DNA from: Leuconostoc pseudomesenteroides KCTC 3652
GTDB lineage: Bacteria > Bacillota > Bacilli > Lactobacillales > Lactobacillaceae
Direction: 5' to 3'
NCBI RefSeq assembly: GCF_014634745.1
Contig: NZ_BMBP01000008.1
Coordinates: 35,593 to 99,592, forward strand
DNA: 64,000 bases
Notes under the pieces: model-generated
What the model was told of the DNA's origin: nothing
The model's database searches: none
The model's input: the letters and a program-made list of their open reading frames with translations, nothing else
Position numbers and translations under genes: made by a program
In this document: one piece after another, positions 38,129 through 47,087 of the stretch
Layout: every line of letters starts with the position of its first letter
Numbering within the stretch: the first letter of the stretch is position 1

Positions 38129-38518
38129 TTACAAATTATTTTCAGTTATTCTTTGTCTGATATTTACTGGTAAATTATTAACAACCAATAAATACGATTG
38201 CTTAATCATGGCATCAATTTCTTGATCAGAGAGTTCTTCCGTATTAAGCTTCACTGAAATCCAGTGTCTTTTATTGACATGGTAACCAGCACTGATGTCA
38301 GCGTATAAATCACGCAGTTCTTCGTTTGAATCAGGGTTTCCTTTTAGTGTAATAATTGCTGTATCAGATAGTGTAGGTGACATCAAACCAAACATTTTAC
38401 CCGCTAATTCAAAATAGATGATTTGCCAATCCTCTCGATAATAGACCTTAGCGTGTGGTAAATTTTGGCCAAAAGCTGTGAAATGCTTGATTCTGTCTCT
38501 GTGTCTATTGTTTGTCAT
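38129..38518 (-). CDS. MmcQ/YjbR family protein
   Basis: A 129-residue small alpha/beta protein of the MmcQ/YjbR family (double-wing fold). It shows KVYYREDWQIIYFELAGKMFGLM at the N-terminus and YHVNKRHWISVKL, the conserved N-K-x-H-W motif, near residue 85. Members are small cytoplasmic proteins, assumed to bind DNA because of their fold, but the function is not established. The gene stands alone and is read away from the T-box leader that follows on the other strand. Confidence 0.82.
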   Translation of the reverse strand: MTNNRHRDRIKHFTAFGQNLPHAKVYYREDWQIIYFELAGKMFGLMSPTLSDTAIITLKGNPDSNEELRDLYADISAGYHVNKRHWISVKLNTEELSDQEIDAMIKQSYLLVVNNLPVNIRQRITENNL

Positions 38519-38628
38519 TTTGTGTCGCCTTTCTGAAGTTAAGATAATTATATCAGAGCGTTTGTTGTCGAATAAATATTATGGTAGTCAACCGGCATCT
38601 CAAAATAACATTTTATAAAATTAGAGTA

Positions 38629-38657
38629 TTGACATCAGTTTTGCATTATCATATAAT
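38629..38657 (+). promoter_or_regulatory. Consensus promoter of the T-box/metY unit
   Basis: TTGACA (38629-38634) and TATAAT (38652-38657) are 17 bases apart, a full consensus sigma-A promoter. Transcription would start about 38664, just ahead of the T-box stem I. Confidence 0.85.
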
Positions 38658-38670
38658 AATTCTAATATAA

Positions 38671-38990
38671 AACAGTGAAGAGATAAGTACTTACGAATGC
38701 ATTTAACAGAGAACTAATGGTTGGTGAAATTTAGTATTGTTGCAGTTTGGAAAATGGTCTTGGAGTTATTGTTATCGTGAGTGTATTGATTATATTGTAA
38801 TCAATAATGAGCTATAGCCGGGTGCGCCCGTTATTGCGTCACCAATTCTCAGTGTTACTGGATACTAGATAGTTCTGTAGCACTTGATGATTGGAGATGA
38901 GTTGTATTTCAGTGTATGAAACACAAAAATGTCGGGTGGTAACACGATGCGTCGTCCCGTAGTCCAAATAGTTTGGACTGCGGTTTTTTT
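38671..38990 (+). ncRNA. T-box riboswitch, Met specifier
   Basis: The leader holds stem I with the AGAGA-type loop region and GGTTGGTGAAA distal part. The specifier codon is ATG (38754-38756) in the segment GGAAAATGGTCTTGGAG. The T-box core GGGTGGTAACACG is at 38934-38946, and a terminator stem AGTCCAAA/TTTGGACT with T7 lies at 38961-38990. Uncharged tRNA-Met should pair with the specifier codon and, through its ACCA end, with TGGT in the T-box, which favours the antiterminator. Methionine starvation would then turn on metY and the genes behind it. The 320-base stretch has no coding gene apart from this leader. Confidence 0.92.
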
Positions 38991-39029
38991 ATTACCTAGT
39001 ATTTAGCTAAGTGTTGTGAGGAATTGAGT

Positions 39030-39182
39030 ATGAATAATAGCATAAAGCAGTCGTTCATTTATATTACTAGAATTTTGAGTCAAATTTTAGGTTGTGGTCT
39101 GGTGCACAGCCGAATGTGTTTTTTGCTGATGTTAATGAACACGAAAAAGCGAATAGAAACTCAAAATTGGAGACAAATATGA
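39030..39182 (+). CDS. Small ORF between T-box and metY with ATGA overlap
   Basis: ATG at 39030 follows GAGGA by 7-8 bases and opens 50 codons ([18 protein letters not shown]...). It ends at TGA 39180-39182, sharing ATGA with the metY start at 39179. The peptide has a hydrophobic middle with three Met residues (MCFLLMLMN) and a basic tail. No family was recognised. The position fits a leader peptide with translational coupling to metY, but chance cannot be excluded because metY has its own GGAGA site. Confidence 0.4.
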   Translation: MNNSIKQSFIYITRILSQILGCGLVHSRMCFLLMLMNTKKRIETQNWRQI

Positions 39183-40471
39183 CAAAATTAAACAAGAAAT
39201 ATGCTTTTGAAACACAACAACTTCATGCGGGGCAGGAAGAGCCGGACTTAGCAACAGGTGCACGAGCAGTACCTATTTATCAAACAACTTCTTTTGTTTT
39301 TAAAGATGCCAAAGAAGCGGCTGGACGTTTTGCTTTAACAGATGCCGGCAATATTTATGGTCGTTTGACTAACCCGACAAACTCAGTTTTGGAGACTAGA
39401 ATTGCGGCATTAGAAGGTGGTACGGCAGCTATTTCACTTGCTTCTGGGGCTGCAGCGATTACTGCCGCCATTCTCAACGTTGCTGGTGCGGGAGACCATA
39501 TTATCGCAGCTTCTACGTTGTATGGTGGCACGATTGAGTTGTTCTCGGAAACCTTGAAAAAATTAGCCATCGAGACAACATTTGTTGACCCTGATAATCC
39601 CGAAAATTTTGAAGCTGCAATTCAGTCTAATACTAAAGTAATCTTCTTTGAAAGCTTAGGTAATCCCAAAATCAATATAACTGATTTTGAGGCTGTCGCG
39701 GCGATTGCAAAACGACATGGTATTATATCAATTGTTGATTCCACTTTTGCAACGCCTTATTTGGTACAACCTCTGGCACACGGTATTGATGTTGTCGTTC
39801 ATTCTGCAACAAAATTTATTGGCGGTCACGGGACGACCTTAGGTGGGCTTATTATTGAAAAAGGTGATTTTGATTACCATGCGTCCGGTCGATATCCGGA
39901 TTTTACAAGGCCAACAGCATCATACAATGGTATTGTTTGGTCAGATTTAAAAGGTGCCGCGTTTGTAACAAAAATTCGTGCGGAACATTTACGTGACACA
40001 GGTGCGACATTGTCACCTCAGTCAGCTTTTTATTTGCTACAAGGGTTAGAAACATTGTCACTGCGTGTGGCACGGCATGTTGAGAACACACGTCAAATCG
40101 TGTCATATTTAAACCAGCATGACAAAGTCGCTTGGGTGAGTTACCCAGAATTGGAAGATTCGCCGTACAAGGCATTAGCAAATCAATATTTTGAAAAGGG
40201 TGTTGGCTCGATTTTTACGTTTGGATTGAAGGCTGGAGAAAAAGGGGCAGAGGACCTCATTAATCATTTGGACATTTTTTCTCTACTAGCTAATGTGGGT
40301 GATGCAAAATCACTTATTATTCATCCTAAATCAACCACTCATGCGCAATTATCTGATGCGCAACTGACTGCAGCCGGTATCACGCCTGACTTAATTCGTA
40401 TTTCTATTGGTATCGAGAATGTTGACGATTTAATTGCTGCCTTAGAGGAAGCATTGACTTATGTTGAATAA
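39179..40471 (+). CDS. metY: O-acetylhomoserine aminocarboxypropyltransferase (O-acetylhomoserine sulfhydrylase)
   Basis: A 430-residue PLP enzyme of the Cys/Met metabolism family. It makes homocysteine from O-acetylhomoserine and sulfide. The length, the start [20 protein letters not shown] and YGRLTNPT near residue 55 are typical for MetY rather than the shorter MetB/MetC (about 380). The PLP Lys is about K212 in [14 protein letters not shown] 39179 has GGAGA six bases ahead and follows the natural family start. The Met T-box leader upstream supports a role in methionine synthesis. A peptide-binding protein gene follows after 69 bases. Confidence 0.93.
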   Translation: MTKLNKKYAFETQQLHAGQEEPDLATGARAVPIYQTTSFVFKDAKEAAGRFALTDAGNIYGRLTNPTNSVLETRIAALEGGTAAISLASGAAAITAAILNVAGAGDHIIAASTLYGGTIELFSETLKKLAIETTFVDPDNPENFEAAIQSNTKVIFFESLGNPKINITDFEAVAAIAKRHGIISIVDSTFATPYLVQPLAHGIDVVVHSATKFIGGHGTTLGGLIIEKGDFDYHASGRYPDFTRPTASYNGIVWSDLKGAAFVTKIRAEHLRDTGATLSPQSAFYLLQGLETLSLRVARHVENTRQIVSYLNQHDKVAWVSYPELEDSPYKALANQYFEKGVGSIFTFGLKAGEKGAEDLINHLDIFSLLANVGDAKSLIIHPKSTTHAQLSDAQLTAAGITPDLIRISIGIENVDDLIAALEEALTYVE

Positions 40472-40540
40472 TTTAACAGATTGAAAAAACAAACTAATTG
40501 AGGGAAAATAGTTATTTATAACAATGAGAAGTGAGAGAAT

Positions 40541-42136
40541 ATGAATAAAAAGATAATGATTGGCGCAGTAGCGGTAGCTGTCATTGCGGGCGTTTACGTG
40601 ATTACAAAGCCTTCCAATTCATCAGATCAGCATACATTGAAAGTGGCGGTTCAAAATAACATTTCCACGCTTGATCCAAATTTAGCTGATCAAGTAGGCG
40701 CCAATTGGGCTGAAGTACAAACGTTAGAAGGCTTGTACACAACATCAGCTAAAGGTAAAATTATTCCTGGTGTCGCGACAAAAGTGGTTCGGCCAACACA
40801 AGGCAATAAAGTGTATACAATTAAATTGAAGAAAAATCAGAAATGGTCTGATGGCTCAACCGTGACGGCAGCTGACTTTGTTAATTCTGTTAGAAGGCAA
40901 GTTAATCCTACTACCAAATCAACACGTGCCAACCATTTTAAAGACATCGCCGGGTATGATGCAGTGTACAATCACAAAGCCAATATTAGCAAATTAGGCA
41001 TTAGTGCGCCCGACAAATACACGGTTAAAATTGAATTATCTCATCCAGTACCGTATTTTAACTTTATTTTGGCAAATCAGTTATATCCGATTAACGCTGA
41101 CAAATTAAAATTATACGGTAGTAAATACGGTCAAACCGCCAAGACAACAATTTCTAATGGTGCTTACACAATTAAGAAGTGGAACCAGTCTTCAACGTCG
41201 TGGGAATTCGTGAAGAATAAATATTATGCTGGTGCCGACAAAGTTCACTATGACACTATTAAGGCAACACAGGTGACGGATGCCACCTTAGCGGCAAAAC
41301 AATATTTAGCAAAAAAAGTTGATGAAGCCGAAATTTCAGGTAGTATTCTTACAGATTTGAAAAAAACACACGCTTCAGATATTAAATCTACTCAAAAAGG
41401 TCGTGTTGCGTTTATTGTTTGGAACGCTTCGGATAAAACTGTTAGCAATACTAATCTTAAACGCGCTTTGAGTTTGGCTATTAATCGTCAAGAATTGACA
41501 AAATCAGCTTTGGGCGATGGTTCAACACCTGCCAAATCAATTGTACCGAGTGGTGAAGTGACCATTAAAGGTAAAGATTTCAACGATGGTCTTTCGTTGC
41601 CTTATGACAAAAAGCTAGCACAATCATATCTCAAAAAGGCGCAAACTGAGCTCAATCAAAAAAAGATAAGCATTACACTAAATACTGCCGACACCGACGC
41701 TTACAAAGCGTTAGGTGTATACTTAAAGCAAAGTATCGAGGCTACTTTGCCAGATGTGACAATTAATTTGAAACAGTTGCCTTTGAATGCTGAGATTTCA
41801 GCATTTGAGAGCCATAATTTTCAAGCAGGAACGTTAACCTGGTCAACTGATTATAATGATCCTATTGACTTTTTAGATATTGCTTATTCTAAGGGCGCTA
41901 TTAATTTTACTAATTGGTCAAATCCAGAATATGAAAAATTAATCGACAAAATATCTGATCAGCATGAAGCAAATGATGCTCGTTATCAATTGGAAAAACT
42001 GGCAGCCAAACGCAATAATGAATTAAACGGTGTGACGCCACTTTATCAAGTCGCCAATGTTCACCTACTAAAGTCGTCGATCAAAAACCTGAACTATCCA
42101 TTGATTGGTTATCAAAATTATAAATATGCAAAGTGA
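40541..42136 (+). CDS. Oligopeptide-binding protein, OppA-like, membrane-anchored
   Basis: A 531-residue solute-binding protein of family 5 (OppA/DppA). Motifs are ISTLDPNLADQ at the N-terminus, KKNQKWSDGSTVTAADFVNSV near residue 105, RALSLAINRQEL near 310 and FQAGTLTWSTDYNDP near 430. The N-terminus KKIMIGAVAVAVIAGVYVITKP is one hydrophobic helix with no lipobox Cys, so it should be held by this helix and not by a lipid. No permease or ATPase genes are adjacent, so it must work with a distant Opp transporter. It lies between metY and a C26 hydrolase, which suggests uptake of Met- or gamma-glutamyl-containing peptides. Confidence 0.88.
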   Translation: MNKKIMIGAVAVAVIAGVYVITKPSNSSDQHTLKVAVQNNISTLDPNLADQVGANWAEVQTLEGLYTTSAKGKIIPGVATKVVRPTQGNKVYTIKLKKNQKWSDGSTVTAADFVNSVRRQVNPTTKSTRANHFKDIAGYDAVYNHKANISKLGISAPDKYTVKIELSHPVPYFNFILANQLYPINADKLKLYGSKYGQTAKTTISNGAYTIKKWNQSSTSWEFVKNKYYAGADKVHYDTIKATQVTDATLAAKQYLAKKVDEAEISGSILTDLKKTHASDIKSTQKGRVAFIVWNASDKTVSNTNLKRALSLAINRQELTKSALGDGSTPAKSIVPSGEVTIKGKDFNDGLSLPYDKKLAQSYLKKAQTELNQKKISITLNTADTDAYKALGVYLKQSIEATLPDVTINLKQLPLNAEISAFESHNFQAGTLTWSTDYNDPIDFLDIAYSKGAINFTNWSNPEYEKLIDKISDQHEANDARYQLEKLAAKRNNELNGVTPLYQVANVHLLKSSIKNLNYPLIGYQNYKYAK

Positions 42137-42143
42137 GGCAACC

Positions 42144-42854
42144 ATGAAAAAAATTGGCATCCCAAGTAATAATCTTCTTCATCCAAATTCGCATTTTGGC
42201 ACTAATTATGTCGATTACATTCAAAAAAATTATATTGATGGTATCACAAATGCTCACGCACTCCCAATTGTTTTACCAATTGGTGACCCAAAGTTGGCTA
42301 AAAATTATATTGATAGCGTCGATGCGTTGGTGTTAGCAGGTGGTCAAGATGTGTCACCTTTCTATTTTGGTGAGGATCCTCAAATCAATCTTCACGAAAC
42401 TGATAGCGATCGTGATGCCTTTGAAGTGGCTTTGGTTTTGGAAGCAATCAAACAAGAAAAACCAATTTTAGGGATTTGCCGTGGATTACAAATTGTCAAT
42501 GTCGCGCTTGGTGGTACGCTTTATCAGGATTTAAACAGCCAATATCAAGGCTTGAAGGTTAGACACAATCAATATCCTACCAAGTGGTACACGCCGACAC
42601 ACCGTTTAATCTTGAAACGTGTGAGTTGGTTGCAAAACTTTTTAGATGATCAATCACTTGTTAACTCATTTCACCATCAGGCTGTCAAAAAATTAGGTGA
42701 CGGTTTACAACTTGATGCAGTTAGTACCGATAATGTTGTTGAAGCTTTTTCAGATGAATCACGTCGCATTTATGCTGTTCAATGGCATCCTGAAATGCTA
42801 TTAATGAAGCATCCCGAAGCTCAAAAATTATTTGACACGTTTGTTTTAAAATAA
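42144..42854 (+). CDS. Gamma-glutamyl-gamma-aminobutyrate hydrolase family protein (peptidase C26)
   Basis: A 236-residue class I glutamine-amidotransferase-like hydrolase of family C26 (PuuD type). Nucleophile Cys112 is in ILGICRGLQIVNV, with GGTLYQDL after it, and the His/Glu pair is in VQWHPE (about H215, E217). It hydrolyses gamma-glutamyl amides. The start ATG 42144 has GTGAGG ahead, seven bases after the stop of the binding-protein gene. In this T-box-led unit it may release amino acids from gamma-glutamyl peptides that the binding protein brings in; this is inference from position. A terminator follows. Confidence 0.87.
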   Translation: MKKIGIPSNNLLHPNSHFGTNYVDYIQKNYIDGITNAHALPIVLPIGDPKLAKNYIDSVDALVLAGGQDVSPFYFGEDPQINLHETDSDRDAFEVALVLEAIKQEKPILGICRGLQIVNVALGGTLYQDLNSQYQGLKVRHNQYPTKWYTPTHRLILKRVSWLQNFLDDQSLVNSFHHQAVKKLGDGLQLDAVSTDNVVEAFSDESRRIYAVQWHPEMLLMKHPEAQKLFDTFVLK

Positions 42855-42865
42855 AAACATTTAAA

Positions 42866-42903
42866 TAAAAACGCGCGTTGTTTTGTTTCAACGCGTGTTT
42901 TTG
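42866..42903 (+). terminator. Intrinsic terminator of the metY unit
   Basis: AAAAACGCGCGTTG and CAACGCGTGTTTTT form a 14-bp stem (one G-U pair) with loop TTTTGTTT. Confidence 0.9.
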
Positions 42904-42929
42904 ATTGTCTTAATGATAAAAATGTATAC

Positions 42930-44267
42930 TTAAATATTATCTTTTGGTGTTGTGAAAACTGTAGGTTGATTAAAATGATACGCAATAGCATGATCAGATA
43001 ATATCTGAGTAAATGTATTGGCATAAACATCACTTTCAAAACTTTGCAACATGTCAACTGATATTTCACCATTTACAGCTAACATTTCGATTGATAGACC
43101 GGTTGTGCCGCTCATATACGTATGCATTTCTTTGATGTAGCGTTCAAAGAGACCTAATTTTGTCTGTCCTGAATAGCTTATGATAAATGTATTTAAGAGT
43201 AAGTTGTCAAAAAAAGCTAACCTTTGTTGCTTGTCTTTGAGCGTAGGTAGCGAATCCAACTTATCAAACAAATTAATCATTTGCATAATGCTACTACGTA
43301 GTGCCTCTGGCTGCTTACTCTCTTTGATAATTTGTCTAAATGTTGTGGCTACATCTGCAAATTGTGCATCTGATTCGATTGATTGGTTGATTGGTAAGAC
43401 AATACTGCCGACACAGTTTCTGAAAGTGTTCTGATTTGTAGTGCCTAATCTCAAATCACTAGCCATATGAGCAATAATCGGTAGATTAAAGTTAGGGTAG
43501 GATTTTTGAATGGCTTGGGCAATCATGATTGCAACAGCAATTGCCGGACTAGCGTTATGAGCTTTAGCAAATTTCATGAAACTTGCTTGGTCAATTACGA
43601 TTTCGTAACGATAACTGGTGGCTGAATCTTTCGAATTGTGTGTTTCTAATAATTGATAACCGTCATGTTGCAAATTAGGTGTGTCTTGGCGATTTGTCAT
43701 TTCTTTTTTAAGATTTTCAAACGGTTCAGACATTTCATTTGGTTTCATAGTATCACTGATTAAGTTAACACCATCGACTTTTGGCCAAACCTGTGTTTTC
43801 GTACCAAAATAGTAGTATAACAAGGTGTTGACAAATGGCATAATACCTCTGCCATCAGCGATGGCATGATGATAAGCAACAAACAATGTATTTTTTGAGT
43901 AAGTGACATCAATCAAGTGTTCGTTGACGAGCAAACTACCTAAGGGGCGTAATTCAGCAGTTTCGCTTATGATGATTGGTTTGTCATTATAACTTAAAAA
44001 ATAGTTGGCATTTTTTTCGACTAATTTACTTGTGAGGTAGGGATAGCGCTGAAGTGATAAATTCAGTGCCGACTGTAAAATTGTTGGATCAATCATTTCC
44101 GTGAGCCGTATATCAATAACCATACTGGCAGTTCCATTTTGTCGGTACAGAAAAGATTGTCCAGAGGTAATTTTTGCGATTGTTGGTAGTAATTCTAGGT
44201 AAGTTTGACCATTTTTTGATTCAAAAATGTCTTGATAGGTTGGTGTAGCTGTTTCTAAAGTTAACAT
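42930..44267 (-). CDS. Stand-alone condensation-domain-like acyltransferase
   Basis: A 445-residue protein with the two-lobed chloramphenicol-acetyltransferase/condensation fold. The catalytic motif HHAIADGRG (HHxxxDG) is near residue 133, ahead of the first linker. The second lobe has a HMASDLRLG stretch and a NCVGSIVLPI segment, as in alcohol acetyltransferases and PapA-like enzymes. No carrier domain or adenylation domain is fused or adjacent, so it is not part of a peptide synthetase. It probably transfers an acyl group from CoA to an alcohol or amine; the substrate is unknown. ATG 44267 has AAGGAG eight bases ahead, preferred over a longer frame. The leader holds a CATCAACAC/GTGCTGATG hairpin (44309-44331). 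Confidence 0.8.
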   Translation of the reverse strand: MLTLETATPTYQDIFESKNGQTYLELLPTIAKITSGQSFLYRQNGTASMVIDIRLTEMIDPTILQSALNLSLQRYPYLTSKLVEKNANYFLSYNDKPIIISETAELRPLGSLLVNEHLIDVTYSKNTLFVAYHHAIADGRGIMPFVNTLLYYYFGTKTQVWPKVDGVNLISDTMKPNEMSEPFENLKKEMTNRQDTPNLQHDGYQLLETHNSKDSATSYRYEIVIDQASFMKFAKAHNASPAIAVAIMIAQAIQKSYPNFNLPIIAHMASDLRLGTTNQNTFRNCVGSIVLPINQSIESDAQFADVATTFRQIIKESKQPEALRSSIMQMINLFDKLDSLPTLKDKQQRLAFFDNLLLNTFIISYSGQTKLGLFERYIKEMHTYMSGTTGLSIEMLAVNGEISVDMLQSFESDVYANTFTQILSDHAIAYHFNQPTVFTTPKDNI

Positions 44268-44308
44268 AATTAGTCTCCTTAATAGTGACATCAGTGGTAT
44301 TTGCGTTG

Positions 44309-44331
44309 CATCAGCACGACTTGTGTTGATG
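44309..44331. other. Hairpin/palindrome in the leader of the condensation-type gene
   Basis: CATCAGCAC and GTGTTGATG are 9-bp arms with one mismatch around GACTT. It may be an operator or an RNA hairpin; no regulator gene is adjacent. Confidence 0.35.
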
Positions 44332-44461
44332 ATGATTCATACTATAAGGACTAATTGTTTAGTTTTTATTTGAATTTTGTTTTTAAAATGTTAATCATCT
44401 TGATTATTAGCCAAAAGAGGGGATAACAGCGAAAGTCGTCCCTGAGCTAGGCTGTTGTAAA

Positions 44462-44785
44462 TTAAAACAATGCCAACAAAATTATATAGCAAAATGTGCC
44501 GCCAAAAATGGATAGCAACATATTTTTTCGCCATAACTGTAAGAAAACTGTAATTATTCCAGCAATCACACTCAAATAAGTTGCTAGATTAACTGAAGTC
44601 AAGGTGTCGCTATAGCAATAAATGACTAGTATCCCTAAAATTGCTGGGGGTAAAAAATTACCTAACAGATGAATATATTTGGGTGTTTTTTGATCATTAG
44701 GATAAAGCCAGAATGGCAGAAATCGTGTTAGCATGGTGACGACCGCGGCGATACCAATAGTTATAATTTGTTCTAAAATTGTCAT
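44462..44785 (-). CDS. azlD: Branched-chain amino acid exporter small subunit, AzlD
   Basis: A 107-residue AzlD-type protein with four membrane spans (about residues 5-25, 38-60, 65-85 and 88-105). TRFLPFWLYP after the first span is typical. AzlD works with AzlC to export branched-chain amino acids, as in the BrnFE exporters. It begins directly after the AzlC stop codon. A weak hairpin (AACAGC/GCTGTT, then CCCTCTTTT on the minus strand) follows the gene and may end the transcript. Confidence 0.88.
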   Translation of the reverse strand: MTILEQIITIGIAAVVTMLTRFLPFWLYPNDQKTPKYIHLLGNFLPPAILGILVIYCYSDTLTSVNLATYLSVIAGIITVFLQLWRKNMLLSIFGGTFCYIILLALF

Positions 44786-45469
44786 TTACTTACTCCAAAA
44801 ATGCTCTCTGATGCTAAAAATGAAAACAACTAACAGCATACTAATTGGCAAAAATAAGTTGTGACCAAATATTAGTAACGCTGTGAGCGCAGTAATAATG
44901 CCGCTAATTGAGCTGAAATGGCTTTGTTCACGTTGCAATTGATCCACAAACAAAACTAAAAACAATGCTGTGAGCACAAAGGATAATCCTTCTAATTTTA
45001 CGACCACAATTTGTCCAAGCAGACCACCTAGAAAGGCACCTAAAACCCAGTAAAAATAGTTTAATAAAGTGACATCAAAATAGAATGTGATCGCATTGAC
45101 ATTGCTTGGTAACTTAATAGCATAATTAATTGAAAATGTTTCGTCGCATAATCCGAAAATTAATACCTTTTTCTGACGACCCGCATTTCGATATTTTTCT
45201 AGCATTGAAATGCCGTAGAATAGGTGCCGCGAGTTTACAATTAGTGTTAGCCAAAACACTGGCCACGGATTGAATGGTTCGCGTAACAGATTGGCAATGA
45301 TGAATTCAACTGAACCGCCAAAAATTGTCATTGCCATGACAGTTGGATAAATAACGTTGAATCCTTGCTGGTGCATATATAAGCCATAAGCAATTCCTAA
45401 AAATATGAAACCAGTCATAATGGGAATTGTTTTTTTCAGTGCAAAATGAAATACTTCGTGTCTAGACAT
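44786..45469 (-). CDS. azlC: Branched-chain amino acid exporter large subunit, AzlC
   Basis: A 227-residue membrane protein with about seven spans. FLGIAYGLYMHQQGF, FGGSVEFIIANLL and NSRHLFYGISML are AzlC family marks. It forms the transporter with AzlD, whose gene starts right after the stop codon. The gene is divergent from a MocR-type regulator; palindromes in the shared region suggest control by it. The substrate (Ile, Leu, Val or Met-like amino acids) is known for the family and not proven here. Confidence 0.9.
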   Translation of the reverse strand: MSRHEVFHFALKKTIPIMTGFIFLGIAYGLYMHQQGFNVIYPTVMAMTIFGGSVEFIIANLLREPFNPWPVFWLTLIVNSRHLFYGISMLEKYRNAGRQKKVLIFGLCDETFSINYAIKLPSNVNAITFYFDVTLLNYFYWVLGAFLGGLLGQIVVVKLEGLSFVLTALFLVLFVDQLQREQSHFSSISGIITALTALLIFGHNLFLPISMLLVVFIFSIREHFWSK

Positions 45470-45495
45470 AAAAATCTCTTTTCAATGATAGTAAG

Positions 45496-45542
45496 ATGAT
45501 ATTATCATTTATTTGAATACATTTATTGATATAATTGTATTC
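45496..45542. promoter_or_regulatory. Operator region between azlC and the MocR gene
   Basis: ATGATA-T-TATCAT (45496-45508) is a perfect palindrome. GAATACA (45515-45521) and TGTATTC (45536-45542) form a second inverted repeat with TATAAT (45530-45535) between the arms. The second fits autorepression of the MocR gene, the first control of azlCD. Confidence 0.5.
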
Positions 45543-45569
45543 ATTACAATGTTTTTTGAGAGGACAATG

Positions 45570-46955
45570 ATGTCAATTAATCTTTTTTCTAATTATCCTT
45601 TAAGTTGGAAACCGGTTAAAGCAACGTTAACAAGACCTTACTATCAGGGTCTGGCAAGACAGATGCGGGCAGATATTAATAATGGTCTACTTTTACCAGG
45701 CACAAAACTACCCCCACAAAGAGAACTTGCGGACTACTTGGATGTAGGTTTTACAACTATAACGAGGGCCTATAAACTAAGTCAGGCCGAGGGGTTGACC
45801 TATGGGGTTGTTGGTAAAGGCACTTACGTTTCTCCAAACGTCAAAACTGATCTAACAATTACACATCAAGACAACAAAAATATTCAAGAGCTGGGTTTTG
45901 TCTCCTCCTTTGAGTCGGAAAATGGCGCCCTCCAATCCACGATTATTAACATCGCAAAGCAGAAAAAATTTGCCGAGCTATTAAATTATGAGCATCCAAC
46001 CGGTATACCGCGACACAAAAAGATCGCAACGCGGTATTTACGTGAGATAGGTATGAACGTTAATCAGCAGAACACATTGATTGCTTCCGGTGGCCAAAAT
46101 GCGCTGACAATAACTTTACTGGGTCTTTTTAATCCAGGAGATAAGATAATAGTTGACCAATTCACATATGTTAACTTCATTGAGCTATGCAGATTACGAG
46201 GAGTCAAGTTAATTCCGATTCCTTCGGACAATGATGGCATTCGATCTGACTTAATATTAAAAGCTTGCCAAAACGATGTGATTAAAGGTATTTATTTAAT
46301 GCCTGATTGTAACAATCCCACAACAGAGATAATTACTTTGTCACGTCGTAAAGAAATTGCTACGATTATTAAACACTATGATTTGACTTTCATCGAAGAT
46401 GACTATGCCAACTTTCTAAATCTATTTCGTGAAGTACCTGTGATTAAATTAAGTGAATTAGTTCCGGAAAACAGTGTATATATATGCAGCATGTCGAAGC
46501 CGTTGGCTTCTGGACTTCGGGTAGCATTTATGCGTGTGCCCGATCGATACAAATTGCAGATTGAATTAGCAATGTTTAACAGTACTGTTAAAACTTCTGC
46601 ACTGGATGCGGCAATTGTTGCAGAGGCATTAGAAAATGGCACAGCAAATAAAATTATGCATCGTAAAATAAATAAACTATTGGTCGCAAATCAAATATTT
46701 GATCGTGTACTTGAACAACAAGTTAATGCGTACAATGCCACAAGTTTTTTCCGACCATTACACTTAAAAAGTAAACAGCGCGGTGATGAGCTTGAAAAAT
46801 TATGTTTAGATAATGGCATTAGAATATTCCATTCCGATCGTTTTTTGGTAGGGCCACGACCAGACAATTCATTTTTAAGAGTTTCGTTGTCTGCTGTTGA
46901 AGAAATAAATGACTTGACGACTGCTCTTAAAAGGTTAAAGTCAATCATACTTTGA
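45570..46955 (+). CDS. MocR-family regulator (GntR helix-turn-helix fused to an aminotransferase-like domain)
   Basis: A 461-residue protein. The N-terminal GntR-type winged helix (about residues 12-85) has PGTKLPPQRELADYLDVGFTT. A fold-type I aminotransferase-like domain (about 115-455) has the PLP Lys region ICSMSKPLASGLRVAFM. Such MocR proteins use PLP or PLP-amino acid adducts as signal. The gene is divergent from azlCD, so it probably senses amino acid status and controls the exporter. ATG 45570 (the second of two adjacent) leaves six bases from AGAGG. Confidence 0.88.
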   Translation: MSINLFSNYPLSWKPVKATLTRPYYQGLARQMRADINNGLLLPGTKLPPQRELADYLDVGFTTITRAYKLSQAEGLTYGVVGKGTYVSPNVKTDLTITHQDNKNIQELGFVSSFESENGALQSTIINIAKQKKFAELLNYEHPTGIPRHKKIATRYLREIGMNVNQQNTLIASGGQNALTITLLGLFNPGDKIIVDQFTYVNFIELCRLRGVKLIPIPSDNDGIRSDLILKACQNDVIKGIYLMPDCNNPTTEIITLSRRKEIATIIKHYDLTFIEDDYANFLNLFREVPVIKLSELVPENSVYICSMSKPLASGLRVAFMRVPDRYKLQIELAMFNSTVKTSALDAAIVAEALENGTANKIMHRKINKLLVANQIFDRVLEQQVNAYNATSFFRPLHLKSKQRGDELEKLCLDNGIRIFHSDRFLVGPRPDNSFLRVSLSAVEEINDLTTALKRLKSIIL

Positions 46956-46964
46956 GTGATAATA

Positions 46965-46988
46965 TAAGTAATTACATATAGTTACTTA
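46965..46988. promoter_or_regulatory. Inverted repeat upstream of the NADP-binding oxidoreductase gene
   Basis: TAAGTAA and TTACTTA form a perfect 7-bp inverted repeat with a 10-base spacer, 100 bases before the start codon at 47088. A regulator of the HxlR or MarR type could bind it. Confidence 0.4.
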
Positions 46989-47087
46989 AATATACTAAAA
47001 CACTTTTAACTGCCTACTTCCATTTAGTGCCAAACTAGATTATAGTTATCGATGTAAGATAAATTAAATAAAAGAGAGGTATGTATC

